Below, one piece after another: positions 38,977 through 50,466 of a stretch of DNA of 64,000 nt. A model generated the notes under the pieces. That model worked only from the letters and a program-made list of their open reading frames with translations, made no database searches and was not told where the DNA came from. The stretch's first letter is position 1; the number at the start of each line of letters is the position of its first letter. Made by a program: the position numbers and the translations under genes. Source of the stretch: Rotaria socialis (Eukaryota; Rotifera; Eurotatoria; Philodinida; Philodinidae); assembly GCA_905331475.1 (NCBI GenBank), contig CAJNYU010004516.1:62001-126000 (forward strand), read 5' to 3'.

Positions 38977-41900
38977 TTAACAGATAACTTCACATAGACT
39001 TGTCGCATCCTAAAAATCAAAAGATAGTTTTAATCAGGAAAAAATATATGGATTAATTATACTTTGCATTGACAAACAAGACATTTATGAACATGCCATT
39101 TTGTATCATTTTCATGTAGTTTTCCTGTATTTTGATCATAACAATGTGTACCAGTTGTTAGACGTTTGTCAAAAGTTGCAAACTAGTTAAAAAATAAATA
39201 AAACATAGAAGAAATAATTTACTTCATACAGCAATTGAAATAAAAATCAACGATTCTAACCTTCTTTAAGACTTCATTGACTTGTTGACGAAGCCCGTCT
39301 AATTGTAGTTGATCTTCTTTTGTTTGCATTTTATCGTCTATTTCGTCCGGTTTTTCGCCTTCGATAATTTCTCGTTTTTGCCGTATGTCAGTTTTAGATC
39401 TGGCTGGTTCATAATTAGGAAATGGATCATATGAAAGAATAGCCGGAATATTGCAAACTAAGAAGAAAAAAGAAAACAATGCTTAATTAATTATTTTATC
39501 TTAATATGAAAATAGAATGTCTTACCTGCATTTATTCCAACCATATTTTCATTACAACATCCACGCCATGGTTCAAGATCAATATCTTCAATTTGTGAGC
39601 ATGGTACATAATCACGTGGATACAATGCATTTAAAAATACATTTCGTGGTATATGTTCAATACGATCTCCATTTTCACAAAGTACTTTAGCTAGTGTGGT
39701 TTTTTGTAGTGAGTTCATTTGTTGAGATGTGAATATTCCAGGTTTTTCATGAAAATATCTACGATGTAAAATTCTGTTTGTTTTGTTTGTTTTCATAGAC
39801 AATGAAATCGTTACCTATCACCATCTCGAAGCGCTTTAAATTGCTTAGCAATTAAACAACGAAACAATGGTCCAACTTTTGCACCAGGTAGATTATCTTC
39901 AAGTATTCCACCTACCCAAACATCAATATTATCAACATGTTTATAAACATCACGTAGTGTACGACGTGTTTGTACATCAGATATATCGTTACGTAAATCT
40001 TCAAAATCATGTATTTCATCTGGTTGTAAATGACAAAATTTTCGCCATGCTGTATACGATTGTAAACCATGATCACGGCTACGCTGAATATTTGCTGCAG
40101 CTAAATCGAGTGATATAGCACGTGTTATATGAAATAAACGTTCCGTTAATTCAACATTGAGGATTTGTTGAGGTAACTTTATTTTTGCTGATACGCCATA
40201 CATTCCACGTAATAATGGATCAATACCACCTTGTTCTTTAACACGCCATGGCGAAAAAAATGCATCTCGTAGTAGTAGATTTCCTTCAGGAATTGGTTCC
40301 AGACTTGAATTTAAACGATAAAATACTGGATTGATTAGACCATGACCAAAGCTGAGAAAAGACAAAGTAAAAGTATTCTATTAAAATGTTTTTATATGAA
40401 TTTTAGTTTATATACCGAAATGCGGCAGTAGCAAAAACATTTGATATCGATGGATTAATATTTCGATTATAGCCTTTATATGATCCAAGCATATTCATAC
40501 CTTCATCACCGATTATATATGGTAACCAATGTTTATATGTTATTATTTGTAATTGTGCTTCAATAATCTTTCGTGTTTCTTGATAAACTTGTTCATCAGA
40601 CCATTTTGGATTCATTGAACTAAGTCGTCTAGCTAAACGATTATGTTGTCGTACCCAAACTGTATGCATTGCAGTTAAAGCAACTTGTTCATTTACTCGA
40701 TGATCTTTTTGTTTTTAGAAAAAAAGATATGTAAAGAAGAGAAGTTTGTTTTTTTTAGTTAAAAAATAATTACCTCCTGCAAGAAAACAACCAATTTGTG
40801 ATGCTTGTCGATCACGTTGACAATCAACAGGTGTATCAGTGCTGAAGGGAAGTAATCCTTTAGGAAATTCAGGTGTACTGTAGAGAAAAAAATGGTTCAT
40901 AAATTAGTTTCTTGATTAATCTAATTTACCTGTGAATTCGAAGAAGTCCTTTTCCTGAACTTCGTTCTCTTAAATCCCAAGCATCTTGTATAGTTGAACC
41001 GTAAACATTTGATGCGTCAAAAAATGATGTCAACGAATTAATTTGTTCACGTCGATATGGTAAATGAACAAAGGATGTTTCACCACTTAAACATATAGCA
41101 GCCGATCGTACAAATTCAAGACATGAACCACGCTCTTGTCGCAAATGATCATCGTCAGGAATACGGATAGGATAGCATGGCGGTTCAAATGAACACGATG
41201 ATATACAACGAAGACTATCAGAAAAACGTGTATTACTTGTTGCTTGCACTGTTAATGACATGTCATGATCTATTATTCATTAAATTAGTGCTATACGATA
41301 AATAAATTAAATATTTTCAAATATAGTTTTACCTTGAAATTGTCCCCATTGCATAAGCATATGAGAAAAGGCTGGATCAGGCGTGATAGTTTTAGTTGCA
41401 ATCAGTCTTGCTGACACTTCACGTGCCGATGGTAATACATAACCATTATATAATTTACTTTCGTTCCAACCACGTGGTGTATTAAAACCATTTTCATATT
41501 GTGAATGTAGCCAACGTGTTAAAGCGGTTAATGAAGCACCCCAAAATGGATGCTTCAAATTATTACATGTTCCATCTCCTGTACGATAAGCCATACAGTG
41601 TTCATTGCATCGAGATTTTAATTGATGCGTTACACAACCAGATACAAGTGCAAGACGTTCTAATTGACGAGCTGTAAGAAAATGATCAGGTCGAAATTCT
41701 AAAAGAAAGAAAAAAATTTCTTTTACAAATATATTTGTTTTTCTTCGAAATTAATTACCGATAGTACGCATTTGATGTGTGGCATATTCACTTGGAAATG
41801 TTATGTTATCAACATATCGATGCACAAGATCAAGTGCTCGTTCAAAAATATCTTCTGTCTTAGCCAATGTTAATTGTAATGGTTTAGGAAATTTCATTAA

Positions 41901-43330
41901 TGACATTAAATCTCCTGGTGTTCGTGGCCGACGACGATCTTGTAAATGACGAATTGTTTCTGAAACAGCACGATTTACTTCTGTTGATGCTTGCTGTACA
42001 AGACGATCTATAAGTTCATCAGTAATTTGATTATCATCTAAATTAAATCAATAGATTTCGTTGTTTTTCTGTTTAATTCCTAAAATAAATAAATGTTTTA
42101 TTCTAAACTTACTAATAACTGTTACCCAAAATGAATGAATTTCTGTTCCAGCATAATTTGATGCTTGACATTTGTAATAGCCCGATTGATTAGCAGTAAC
42201 ATTTGGAAGTAAAAGTGAGCCATCTTCTTTTAATACATACTGAATACTATAATGAATAGGAATACTATCTCGAGACCATTCAATTTTTGGTTGTGGATCT
42301 CCAGTTGCTGTACATTCAAGTTCAACTGATGCTCCGTCATATGTTGTTACATTTGACATACGTCGAGAAAACAATGGTGGTACTATTTAGACGATAAATT
42401 GAATTAAAAAAATTCATTAAAAAGAAAACGCGTACTAGGATCTTGAACGCGAACATCCGTTGATGCTACAATGCGTCGAAGAGAATTTTCTGCAACACAC
42501 GTATAAACACCTGCATCATCATTTCGTAATTGATTAATCTGTAATACTTGACTATCATCAAGTAAACGCATACGATGCGATGATCGAATGTTGACATCTA
42601 ATTTCATAATAGATTGTAAGAGATTGACTAAATATGTATTAATACTTACGAGATTTATACCACATAATTTTCGGTTTTGGATTTCCAAGAACTTGACATC
42701 TTAATTCGATAGATAAATTTTTCAAACCAAGACGATATGTATCGGGTAATGGAGAAAAGCGAGGAGCAACTTAAACATTAATTTTAAAAAAAAAGGAAAG
42801 ATTATAAAACTAATTTCAAATAAAAGCTATCTTACTGAGTACAGTTAGATTTGCTGATGTTGTTTTCATTTCAACTGTATTCCGTATTGTACAAGCATAT
42901 GTTGCTTCATCATTTTCATCAACATTTACAATTTGAAGATATTGACTAGTTATCATATGTTTTGAACTTGGACCTATCGGTATATCATTCTATGCAAAAC
43001 AAAATAATATCTGTTATTATTTTGTTGATATGAAGATCTAATTCTATACTTTAGACCATATGATTGGACTGGATGATGAACTACAGTAAAATATTGCATT
43101 ACTACCAATGGTAACTTCTGTTGACTGTGGTCGACGGATGAAAATCAGTGGTTCTACATTCATTATATATATATATATACATAAATGAAGATTAAAAAAT
43201 AAGTCTATTCATTACCTGTGCGTATTTGTTGTTGTGTATCATAATCATCATCGCCATCAAAGGTTGACTGAGATTTTACATTCACAAGTATGCTCAGGTA
43301 TATAATCAAATAAAAGTATTTTGAATACAT
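38977..43330 (-). CDS. Peroxidasin-like Ig-heme peroxidase lacking leucine-rich repeats
   Basis: Sixteen exons (43330-43216, 43153-43050, 42989-42836, 42769-42650, 42598-42436, 42382-42113, 42037-41759, 41698-41333, 41269-40930, 40876-40774, 40704-40416, 40351-39815, 39758-39526, 39457-39261, 39182-39063, 39009-38977) give 1140 aa. It has a signal peptide ([14 protein letters not shown]), three Ig domains and an animal heme-peroxidase domain. Key sites are WGQFQDHD (distal His and heme-linked Asp), [30 protein letters not shown] (proximal His) and NIQRSRDHG. The C-terminus is a short vWC-like module, CLVCQC followed by C-EVI-C. Peroxidasins use hypobromous acid to form sulfilimine crosslinks in collagen IV. 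The usual N-terminal LRRs and one Ig are absent. The exon sum is phase-consistent. The gene lies near the hemicentin gene, another matrix protein. Confidence 0.9.
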
Positions 43331-44086
43331 AGTGCTAGCTGCTTTTAAGCAGAAAGAAAATACCAACCGGCGAAGAAAGAAAGCTAACAACAAATTATGT
43401 ACTAAAACTACAGCTTATGTTACAGTATGACAGTTTCCATTAGAGAACAGTGCGAGGAAAGTACTAAATATCCTCGTTATTATATCTTTTTATTTCTTAT
43501 TTGGTGTGGTTCTCTCTACTTGATGAATAATAAATCAACAATATCGGTAAGATGCACTCAAGATTGGATAACTGAGCATATACATCAATTTTCTTTCGGG
43601 CAGAAGAAAAAGAAACGACTGATAATTGACATTAGTATCAGAGATCGTATAGTTGGTAAAAATATCTAATGAGAGGAAACAGATTTAGTCAATGTTGATA
43701 GGCATATTATCTTGTATGCAACAGATGATTGATGATGTACAATTTAAGCTTGATTGTGGAAATTTCTCGTATAAACGCATAGAAAAAAACGCATCATGAT
43801 AACTTTGCAAAGACAAAAATAAAAATAAATAGGGATAAATCCCGATTCATTTAAATAGAAACTTGATATTTGAATAAATAATGATGATATTGGCATACGA
43901 AATTAGAAATCTTTCTTTTCAAGAGATTTGAAATATAAACAATCATTGATTGGCTCTTAATTATAGTTGATTTCATCTTGAATCATTTATTTAAGAATAG
44001 ACAAACAAGAAAAGAATACTTATACAATTTCTGGAGAAAAAAATATCAATCTAGATCTGACATGAAAAAACTAATCTTTATTCAAT
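43331..44086. other. Intergenic region between the peroxidase 5' end and the RFC4 3' end
   Basis: It holds the peroxidase upstream region, including a TTTTCTTTCTGCTTAAAAG acceptor-like stretch just before its ATG, and the RFC4 3' UTR. Short plus-strand frames here have no support. Confidence 0.5.
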
Positions 44087-45825
44087 TTATGATCGACATA
44101 ATTGATGCATCACCGTACAGAGAAAATCCATCAGTTGTAAATATTCATCAGCTCCATCCAGTAAACAGCCGTCAACAATCTAATAAAAGAAAATTAAAAT
44201 TTCACAAAAACAGTACCTTCTTTCATCTATTTTTATCTTACAGCAGCTTTTTCAAAAATAATTCCTTTTTGTTCATTACCTAATGCCATTTGTCCCAAAA
44301 TATAATCATGTAATTGTAATAATAATTGATGAGCTGCATAGCCTTCTAATAATACATTCTAATAAAGAGAAAGAAATAGATATATACTCGTAATATAACA
44401 TCGAAGCATTACTATATACCTTAACAGTTGTGGCCAATTTTTCATATGAGCTAGAATGACATACTTGATAAAGATTTTCAATAACATTCTCTGGAATAAT
44501 CTACAAGTTAAAATGAGTCTTTTATCTTTTCAAATTATATTTAATAACATACACCAGTTATTTCTTGAACATCAATTGCTGTTATTACCGTATTTGCACG
44601 AAAACGAGCAACACTTTGTAAAAATGTTACTGCTTTACGCATATCACCTTCAGTACATTTCACTAATTCAGTTATTGCCTAGTATCAAGAGAGTACAAAG
44701 AATATTTCAAGATTCAAGTATATAATAAATTTCAATTAGAAAAACAAACAAATACCTCTGGTTCATGTTGAACATTTTCAGTATCACAAATTGTTTGTAA
44801 ACGCTGTACAATAATACTATCTTTTAATGGTTTAAAACGAAACTTCGCACAACGACTTGTAATTGGATCGATTATTCTTTGAGATACAAAAATTATTTCA
44901 TAATAAAATGGATGAATAAATTTAAAAAAAAATGTTTACCGGCTTATGTAATTGCAAATTAAACAAAATCTTGTCGTTTTAGATTCACGTTCCATTGTGC
45001 GACGTAGAGCCGCCTATGAAAATAATCATATTAATAATAAAAAGAGGCATGAAAATTCTCCTTACTTGAGCTGCTTTTGTCATTGAATCACATTCATCAA
45101 GAATAATCAATTTAAATGATGGACAATAGGCACCACTTTAATTTTTAAATTATAAAAAGAAACAAATTATGAGTTTTTTTTCTTTTTTTATATAATTGTC
45201 TCTTACTCAGAACGTGTTGCAATAACCGAAAACTGTGCAAATTTTTTTACTTTTTCACGTATAACATTGATACCACGCTCATCAGAAGAATTGAGTTCCA
45301 TAACTCGATCGCGAAATAATTGAGGTCTAAAATGATAAATGCAAAAGACACCGTTTCCTAAATGTTTTTCATCTATGAAAACTATTTACCCAAAAAGTTC
45401 ATGAGCAGCAGCAAGAATAGTACTCGTTTTTCCAGTACCTGGTGGTCCATAAAATAATAAGTTGGGAAACTAAATGAAATGTATTTCGTTCAAAATTTTA
45501 CGTTTTCTGCACTTTAACTTACGTCACTACCAGCTAAACATTTTGTCAATACTGCAACCACTTCATCTTGATAAGCAACATCGCTTACTTTCTTTGGTCG
45601 ACTAATTATTGAGAGAAAAACAAAATATTTAAAATCTATAAAAAAAAACGGAGTAAAATAAGACTCTTACTATTTCTCAACCCATGGAACAAGTCGATCA
45701 CTTTTCGGTTTAACTTCTATCAGATTTTCTTTGTCATTTGTTGTCGTTGTTGTCGTTGTAGAAGGAGGATTTTTGGAAAACATTGCTGGCACCGTCGGTT
45801 TTTTCACAGTTGGTTTTTTCGACAT
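44087..45825 (-). CDS. RFC4: Replication factor C subunit 4 (clamp loader ATPase)
   Basis: Eleven exons (45825-45671, 45601-45523, 45469-45390, 45326-45207, 45135-45066, 45013-44940, 44876-44756, 44678-44553, 44500-44420, 44358-44242, 44179-44087) give 371 aa, close to the human length of 363. RFC loads PCNA onto primed DNA in replication and repair. The sequence shows VPWVEKYRPK, Walker [10 protein letters not shown], Walker B IILDECD (DECD rather than DEAD), the arginine-finger SRC box in [12 protein letters not shown], and AALRRTME. The last exon encodes DGADEYLQL, matching the RFC4 C-terminus and separating it from RFC2 and RFC5. The Thr-rich N-terminus is variable. A strong 3' splice site lies 27 nt upstream of the ATG, only about 85 bp from the SRA1 stop. 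Confidence 0.95.
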
Positions 45826-45852
45826 TTTTTAGGGAATATTAAAAAATTTGAT

Positions 45853-45875
45853 CTGAAAAATAAAACTTTATTATA
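45853..45875 (-). promoter_or_regulatory. 3' splice acceptor upstream of the RFC4 start
   Basis: The minus strand reads TTTTATTTTTCAG ending at 45853, 27 nt before the ATG and about 85 nt after the SRA1 stop. There is little room for an independent promoter and 5' exon, so a spliced-leader acceptor is plausible. A normal 5' UTR intron overlapping SRA1 is the alternative. Confidence 0.5.
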
Positions 45876-45940
45876 GGCAATGCTTTAAAGGAAAGAAGAA
45901 ACTAATAACAATAAAAAAAAAAAATTTAACAAGATAAAAT

Positions 45941-46677
45941 TTAATTAGATAATCGCTGTAATTCTTGTATTAATCGTTTGATACCAACAATAAAGCGAAC
46001 AACCTACATAAAAGAAAAGCAAAAGAAAAGTTGAATAGGAACTTTACGAACAACAAAGCCTTACTTCTGAACTTGCATTTCTAACTAATATAACATGCAT
46101 ATCAAACGCTTGCTGTATATGATCAGAATCAAGTTCACGAAATATATTTGATAATATTTGTTTTGTATTTGATGATAATTTCTCTTGAGCCCATTCATCA
46201 TTCATGACTTGAACCTTTTTACTAATATCCTCAAGAATTTTTTTCTGTAAGAGAAAATTTGATTAATTTTAAATAAAATATTTTCTATTTTCTAAGCACA
46301 TTTACTTCAATGTTTGATGATTCTTCTAGTTGTTTAAATTTTTTTTTAAACACTTCATTCATTTCTTCAATAGTTAATAGATCATTTTTCGATGAAGCGT
46401 CCTTATCGAACACAATTGGTATGGGCACTGTCGATGCAGAGCAAATTGGTGGTGCTGTTAAAGCATTGGAAACTAAAATAGAATTTTGAAATCTCTACGA
46501 AAGAAATTCAGCGGCATGTGTTTTCATACGATTGTTGGTCGATGTCAAATCTTGATTAGTATATGGAACACGTTTATTCAGTAGAGCACGTTTTGTTGAT
46601 ATCGTATCAGATAAAGCAAGATTAGCTGGTGGATCATTCCAACCATCTAAAGTAGATGATTTATTCGGTGGATTCAT
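45941..46677 (-). CDS. SRA1: SRA1 / SRAP domain protein
   Basis: Exons 46677-46530, 46472-46306, 46244-46065 and 46003-45941 give 185 aa. The N-terminus has GWNDPP followed by RALLNKRV, the conserved N-terminal motif of SRA1 proteins. The C-terminal half is a helical SRA1 domain (DISKKV, EWAQEKLS, IVGIKRLIQ). In mammals the gene gives both a steroid-receptor RNA coactivator and this protein, which acts in transcription and RNA-protein complexes. The protein fold also resembles the Sec31 C-terminal domain. The middle region is low-complexity. The ATG directly follows a TATTCAG acceptor. The function in this organism is not shown by the sequence. Confidence 0.85.
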
Positions 46678-46702
46678 CTGAATATTTCAAGAGAAAAAAA
46701 TC
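46678..46702 (-). promoter_or_regulatory. 3' splice acceptor abutting the SRA1 start
   Basis: The minus strand reads TTTTTTTCTCTTGAAATATT then CAG, immediately followed by the ATG. A 5' UTR of zero length from a local promoter is implausible. This suggests spliced-leader addition or an upstream non-coding exon. Confidence 0.5.
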
Positions 46703-46861
46703 AGTGCAAAATCAAAAACTCATTTAAACTAAGTTGTTTATTTCAAAGTTAAACTGCTATTTTTAGTTGTTACACAGGAAAACATAAAGATAAAGGACAT
46801 GAGGACAAGGAACGAATGTTCTCTAGTATGATTCGAAAAAATGAATTCACAATGTATTGAG

Positions 46862-47448
46862 TTAATTAACATTGTCTTTGTAAAATAATTTGACCACTAA
46901 AATAAAAATAAAAATAAATAATATATATATATATTCAATTGACATCAAAGCAAATGAATGTTAATTTACATTTAAGACGATCTTTCGCTTTCAAATGATT
47001 GTATATAGTTGTAGAAACTTGATAAAGAACATAGACAACTATGACACCTTGTGCTGCGAGAAGAATTTTATCTTTTGGCATCATAACCCAAGTAGGTGTA
47101 GCCTTGTTGCGCTAAATAGATAATTAGAATTGTCAATTTAAATTAATTTTCTATTATTAAAATATCATTTACCAAAGCAAAAAGTTGCATTTCTTGCATA
47201 CGACGAATACGATTCTCAACGTATCGATCAAGTACACCTTTAGTACGTTTTACTTGTGTAACGGTATCAGTATCACCTTTGAATGGTGTACGCCAGAGAT
47301 TAACGCCTTCCCATGGCGCAGCATGTGAGTCATGACCATGACCACCGGTAACAGCTCCGTGTGATGATGTATTAGCTACAGTATGAGCACCGGCAACTGA
47401 ACCTGAGCCAGTACCCACTTTACTCGAAAGAAAACGAAATAGAGACAT
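46862..47448 (-). CDS. Small single-pass mitochondrial-type membrane protein (COX7A-like?)
   Basis: Exon 1 (47448-47173) and exon 2 (from 47111) are in phase. The N-terminus MSLFRFLSSKV is short, basic and hydrophobic, compatible with a mitochondrial presequence. A Gly/His-rich stretch (GGHGHDSHAAPWEG) follows, then an Arg-rich helix (ENRIRRMQEMQLF) and one hydrophobic segment (ILLAAQGVIVVYVLYQV). The shape resembles small inner-membrane respiratory-chain subunits such as COX7A, but identity is not secure. The 3' end is ambiguous. Read-through stops at 46935 (150 aa). Splicing at a GTAAATT donor near 46962 to a TTTTATTTTAG acceptor near 46900 gives a different tail ending at 46862. It is the first gene of the three-gene minus-strand cluster and lacks an upstream acceptor-like site. 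Confidence 0.55.
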
Positions 47449-47865
47449 TGGACGGTCAGTTATGTTTTCTTCTATTGATTTAATACCACGCCGTTAACGA
47501 ACGAGATATTGTGTAATAAAATACTATTTCTTGCTTCGGTATTACCGAAACTCTACAATAAAGCAAAATAGGAAAATTTTTGTTCTTTAAAATGATTATT
47601 ATTTATGCAAATTTAAGATTTACAAAAACTTTTGTAATAGGTTATCTTAATATTTCTCCTTTAGCTTTCCTCCAATTGCTTTTTTTTCTATTTATGTAAA
47701 GAACAGAACAAAATATTACCAACGAATAAACCGTTAAGGTCCCGTTATCACAAAACAAACATATCAACATAATCAGGCACTATTTGACATATATATATAT
47801 ACATATACATATGCATATATACACATACATTTATTCTCACAGAATCGAAAAACAAAATATTCTAT
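47449..47865. promoter_or_regulatory. Divergent intergenic region (probable shared promoter)
   Basis: This 417-bp AT-rich stretch lies between the start of the mitochondrial-type gene (minus) and the lipase-like gene (plus). It contains a TA/CA microsatellite at about 47787-47832. A TTTATTCTCACAG acceptor-like site ends at 47842, 23 nt before the lipase ATG. No core promoter motif is certain. Confidence 0.45.
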
Positions 47866-49191
47866 ATGTTACGACCATTTTTACTATTCGTATATATCGC
47901 TAAAATTTTTGTTTTGATACAAAAAATTGAAGGAACAACTGAATATGACACATATTTTCATGTATTTTCAAAACAAAATATCAACAAGCCAATAACAATA
48001 TTATGGGCAGATACTACGAAATGGTTAAAAGAAAGATCTTTTCAGAATTGTTCAATTAAATTAATTGCTCATGGGTATGCTGAACGATGGAATATGGATT
48101 GGAGATGGGATTGGGTTAGTGAAATGAAGAATGAAATAATAAATAATAAAATGAACGAGAATCTTTGCGTTATTGCAATTGATTGGGAACAAGGAGCACG
48201 AGAAGTCAATTTCATTACAGCTGTAAGTAATGCTGACATAGCTGGACAACATCTAGCCGAATTTATACAAAACAATCTTATCGACCCTAAACGTTTGCAT
48301 TGTATAGGATTTAGGTAAAAGAAAAAGAACATCGCTTGTTTTTCGTTTAAACTACTAGTCCGTATTTCTAATTTTTGTTTTTGATAAAATTTTAGTCTTG
48401 GTGCTCACCTTTGTGCATTTGCTTCAAATAATTACTACACTATATCAAACAAAAAATTAAGGTTTGCACGTATATCTGGTCTCGATCCTTCTGGACCCTT
48501 ATTACGTAAAGCTTCTATTGATAAACGTTTATCATCGGATGATGCCGATTTCGTTGATTGTATTCATACATCAACAACGTTTGGTTTACAAGAAAAAAGT
48601 GGACACATGGATTTTTTTCCCGATGGCGGGAAAAGTAGTGCAGAAGGATGTGAAAAATTTATCAACATTAAAGACAACGACGAAACTGAAAAACGTTTTC
48701 GTATTAAACGTTTTCTTTATAGTAGGAATCGAAAAGAAAACGATACTAGTGAAGATATGCCAAAGAAAAGTATCCTTGGAAAAATTCGCGATCGATTAGG
48801 AGCACTAAATCCATTAAAAAAAGTTTTTCTTAATATTCATGCTTATATCGGTTGTAATCATCTTCGATCACCACATTATTTCATATCATCAATTAATCAA
48901 TGTAGTTTTCGAGCAAAACTCTGCTCATCATGGACAGATTATCTATCGAAGAAATGTAAAGATCCAGTTGATAATGATTTAACTTATCCACGTATGGGTT
49001 TTTATGCTGATAAAAGTAATCCTATTTATAAAGTTGGCAGTGGTAGTTTCTATTTAAAAACAACGCCTGACAAACCCTACTGTACACTTTCATTATCATC
49101 TCGTTCTGAAAAAGAATCTAAAAAACAAACATCCTTAAAATCGAAATTAAAGAAAAAACTAAGTAAAGTTCTCCCGAAAAAAATTGGCTAA
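47866..49191 (+). CDS. Secreted pancreatic-lipase-family protein with basic insert
   Basis: Exons 47866-48314 and 48396-49191 give 414 aa. A hydrophobic signal peptide (FLLFVYIAKIFVLI) precedes an alpha/beta-hydrolase of the PL family. The nucleophile elbow GFSLGAH is rebuilt across the intron. The acid residue lies in GLDPSGP. VDCIHTST and GHMDFFPDGG follow, and the catalytic His is in GCNHLRSPHYF. All three triad residues are present, so it is probably an active extracellular lipase or phospholipase; the substrate cannot be told. Unusually, a basic insert of about 45-50 residues (from about FINIKDND to LGALNPLKK) sits between the GC of the GG-x-GC segment and the CNHLRS motif. The C-terminus is a Lys-rich tail and no PLAT domain is seen. 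Confidence 0.88.
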
Positions 49192-49195
49192 GATA

Positions 49196-49201
49196 AATAA
49201 A
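49196..49201 (+). terminator. Poly(A) signal AATAAA of the lipase-like gene
   Basis: AATAAA begins 5 nt after the TAA stop, implying a very short 3' UTR. It faces the LC3 gene convergently. Confidence 0.5.
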
Positions 49202-49756
49202 ACACAACAAATAAAATGCATGTGTGTGCTAAATTTTTTTTCTTACTTGAATAATATACAAAATAAAACTGTTTGTGATCAATACATATTAATCAGAACG
49301 AAACAAAAAATTACAACACGCGTACAAGTAAAGGAAGAAAAAAAATTAAAATCCACACTAATAATGCATTGAAGCAAGAGAAAAAAAAGACCGTCAAACA
49401 AAAAAAATGTAATCTATTACACAGTCGTCTATATTGTAGAACAAAAATAGGTTGGATGCAATAAATTTATAGATTAGATTAGTCTGAAAAAGAAGAAGAA
49501 AATAATTGTCTTTAAGTTGCACATTTACATGACGATGGAAAATATATGCACACAGATGATAGATTAATTGTCGTACCGGCTCATTATGACATAAAATATC
49601 TTCCTATTTTCTATAACAGTTTTATGAGCAAAAGATAGAATATAGTTTTCACAAGAAAAAAAATACTGAAGACGAACGACAGCAAAAAAAAGAGAAACAT
49701 GCAGTTAAACGAAATATTTATATATATAAATATATTTATAGAATAAATTGTTTCAC
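49202..49756. other. Convergent intergenic spacer
   Basis: About 550 bp of A-rich DNA between the 3' ends of the lipase-like gene (plus) and LC3 (minus). Apart from an AT-only palindromic run near 49715-49735, I see no structure. Confidence 0.5.
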
Positions 49757-50466
49757 TTATTGATCAAAACCACCGAACATTTCTTGACTAGCATAAGTCA
49801 TATACAGAAAACCGTCGTCATCCTTGATAATCATTGGAAAAAATGATATTTTCATAGTAAAACATTTATTAACTATTTATATTCTTACTTTGTCATCGCG
49901 ATAGATTTCAGCCATGGAAGTTGACATTGACGCAATACTTTTATTGTTCACCAGTAAATAAAATGCTTGGTTGGCATTTAGTTGCATACGATTTCTAATT
50001 TAAATTAATGTCACAAACAAAAAATGAAAGTTTCTTTTTTCAATTTACCGAATAATGGTTACAAATTGTGACATTGTCAATTCTTGAGGTACCAAAAATT
50101 TCGTTTTATCTATATAAATAGAGTAAAATTGATCAAGACAAAAAGCTAATCAATAAAAAAAATGAATGTAGTTTACCAAGAATCGGTAAGTCTTTTTCTT
50201 TATGATATCTTTCAACAATAACTGGAATTTCTGAAATAATGAAAGTTATTTTGTTGTTTTCATAATTATTATTCTATAATTATAGATGATAAAAACTTAC
50301 TATTTGGAAATTTACTTCGAATGCCAGCTACTTCTTCTTTTCTTGTTGCTTTAAAAAAAGAAAAGGAAAAGTTATATTTTTTAGAAACATACAATTAATC
50401 ATTCAACCATTTACCAAAACTTTTCCGTTGTTTAAATGTACGAGTATCGACATTTGCAGATGGCAT
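49757..50466 (-). CDS. MAP1LC3: LC3-type ATG8 autophagy modifier
   Basis: Six exons (50466-50415, 50348-50301, 50230-50177, 50109-50049, 49994-49889, 49822-49757) give 128 aa. ATG8 proteins are conjugated to phosphatidylethanolamine on autophagosome membranes. The FKQRKSF N-terminal helix and the RKEEV stretch favour the LC3 subfamily over GABARAP. KIPVIVERY, LPILDKTKFLVP, LQ/MQLN and DEDGFLYM-like DDDGFLYMTYASQE are canonical. The C-terminus MFGGFDQ leaves a short tail after the conserved Phe-Gly for ATG4 to remove before lipidation. The length matches the family. Confidence 0.95.

Noticed and set aside
48061..48332. Antisense frames within the lipase gene
   Set aside because: Shadows of a gene with an intact catalytic triad and proper splicing on the plus strand.
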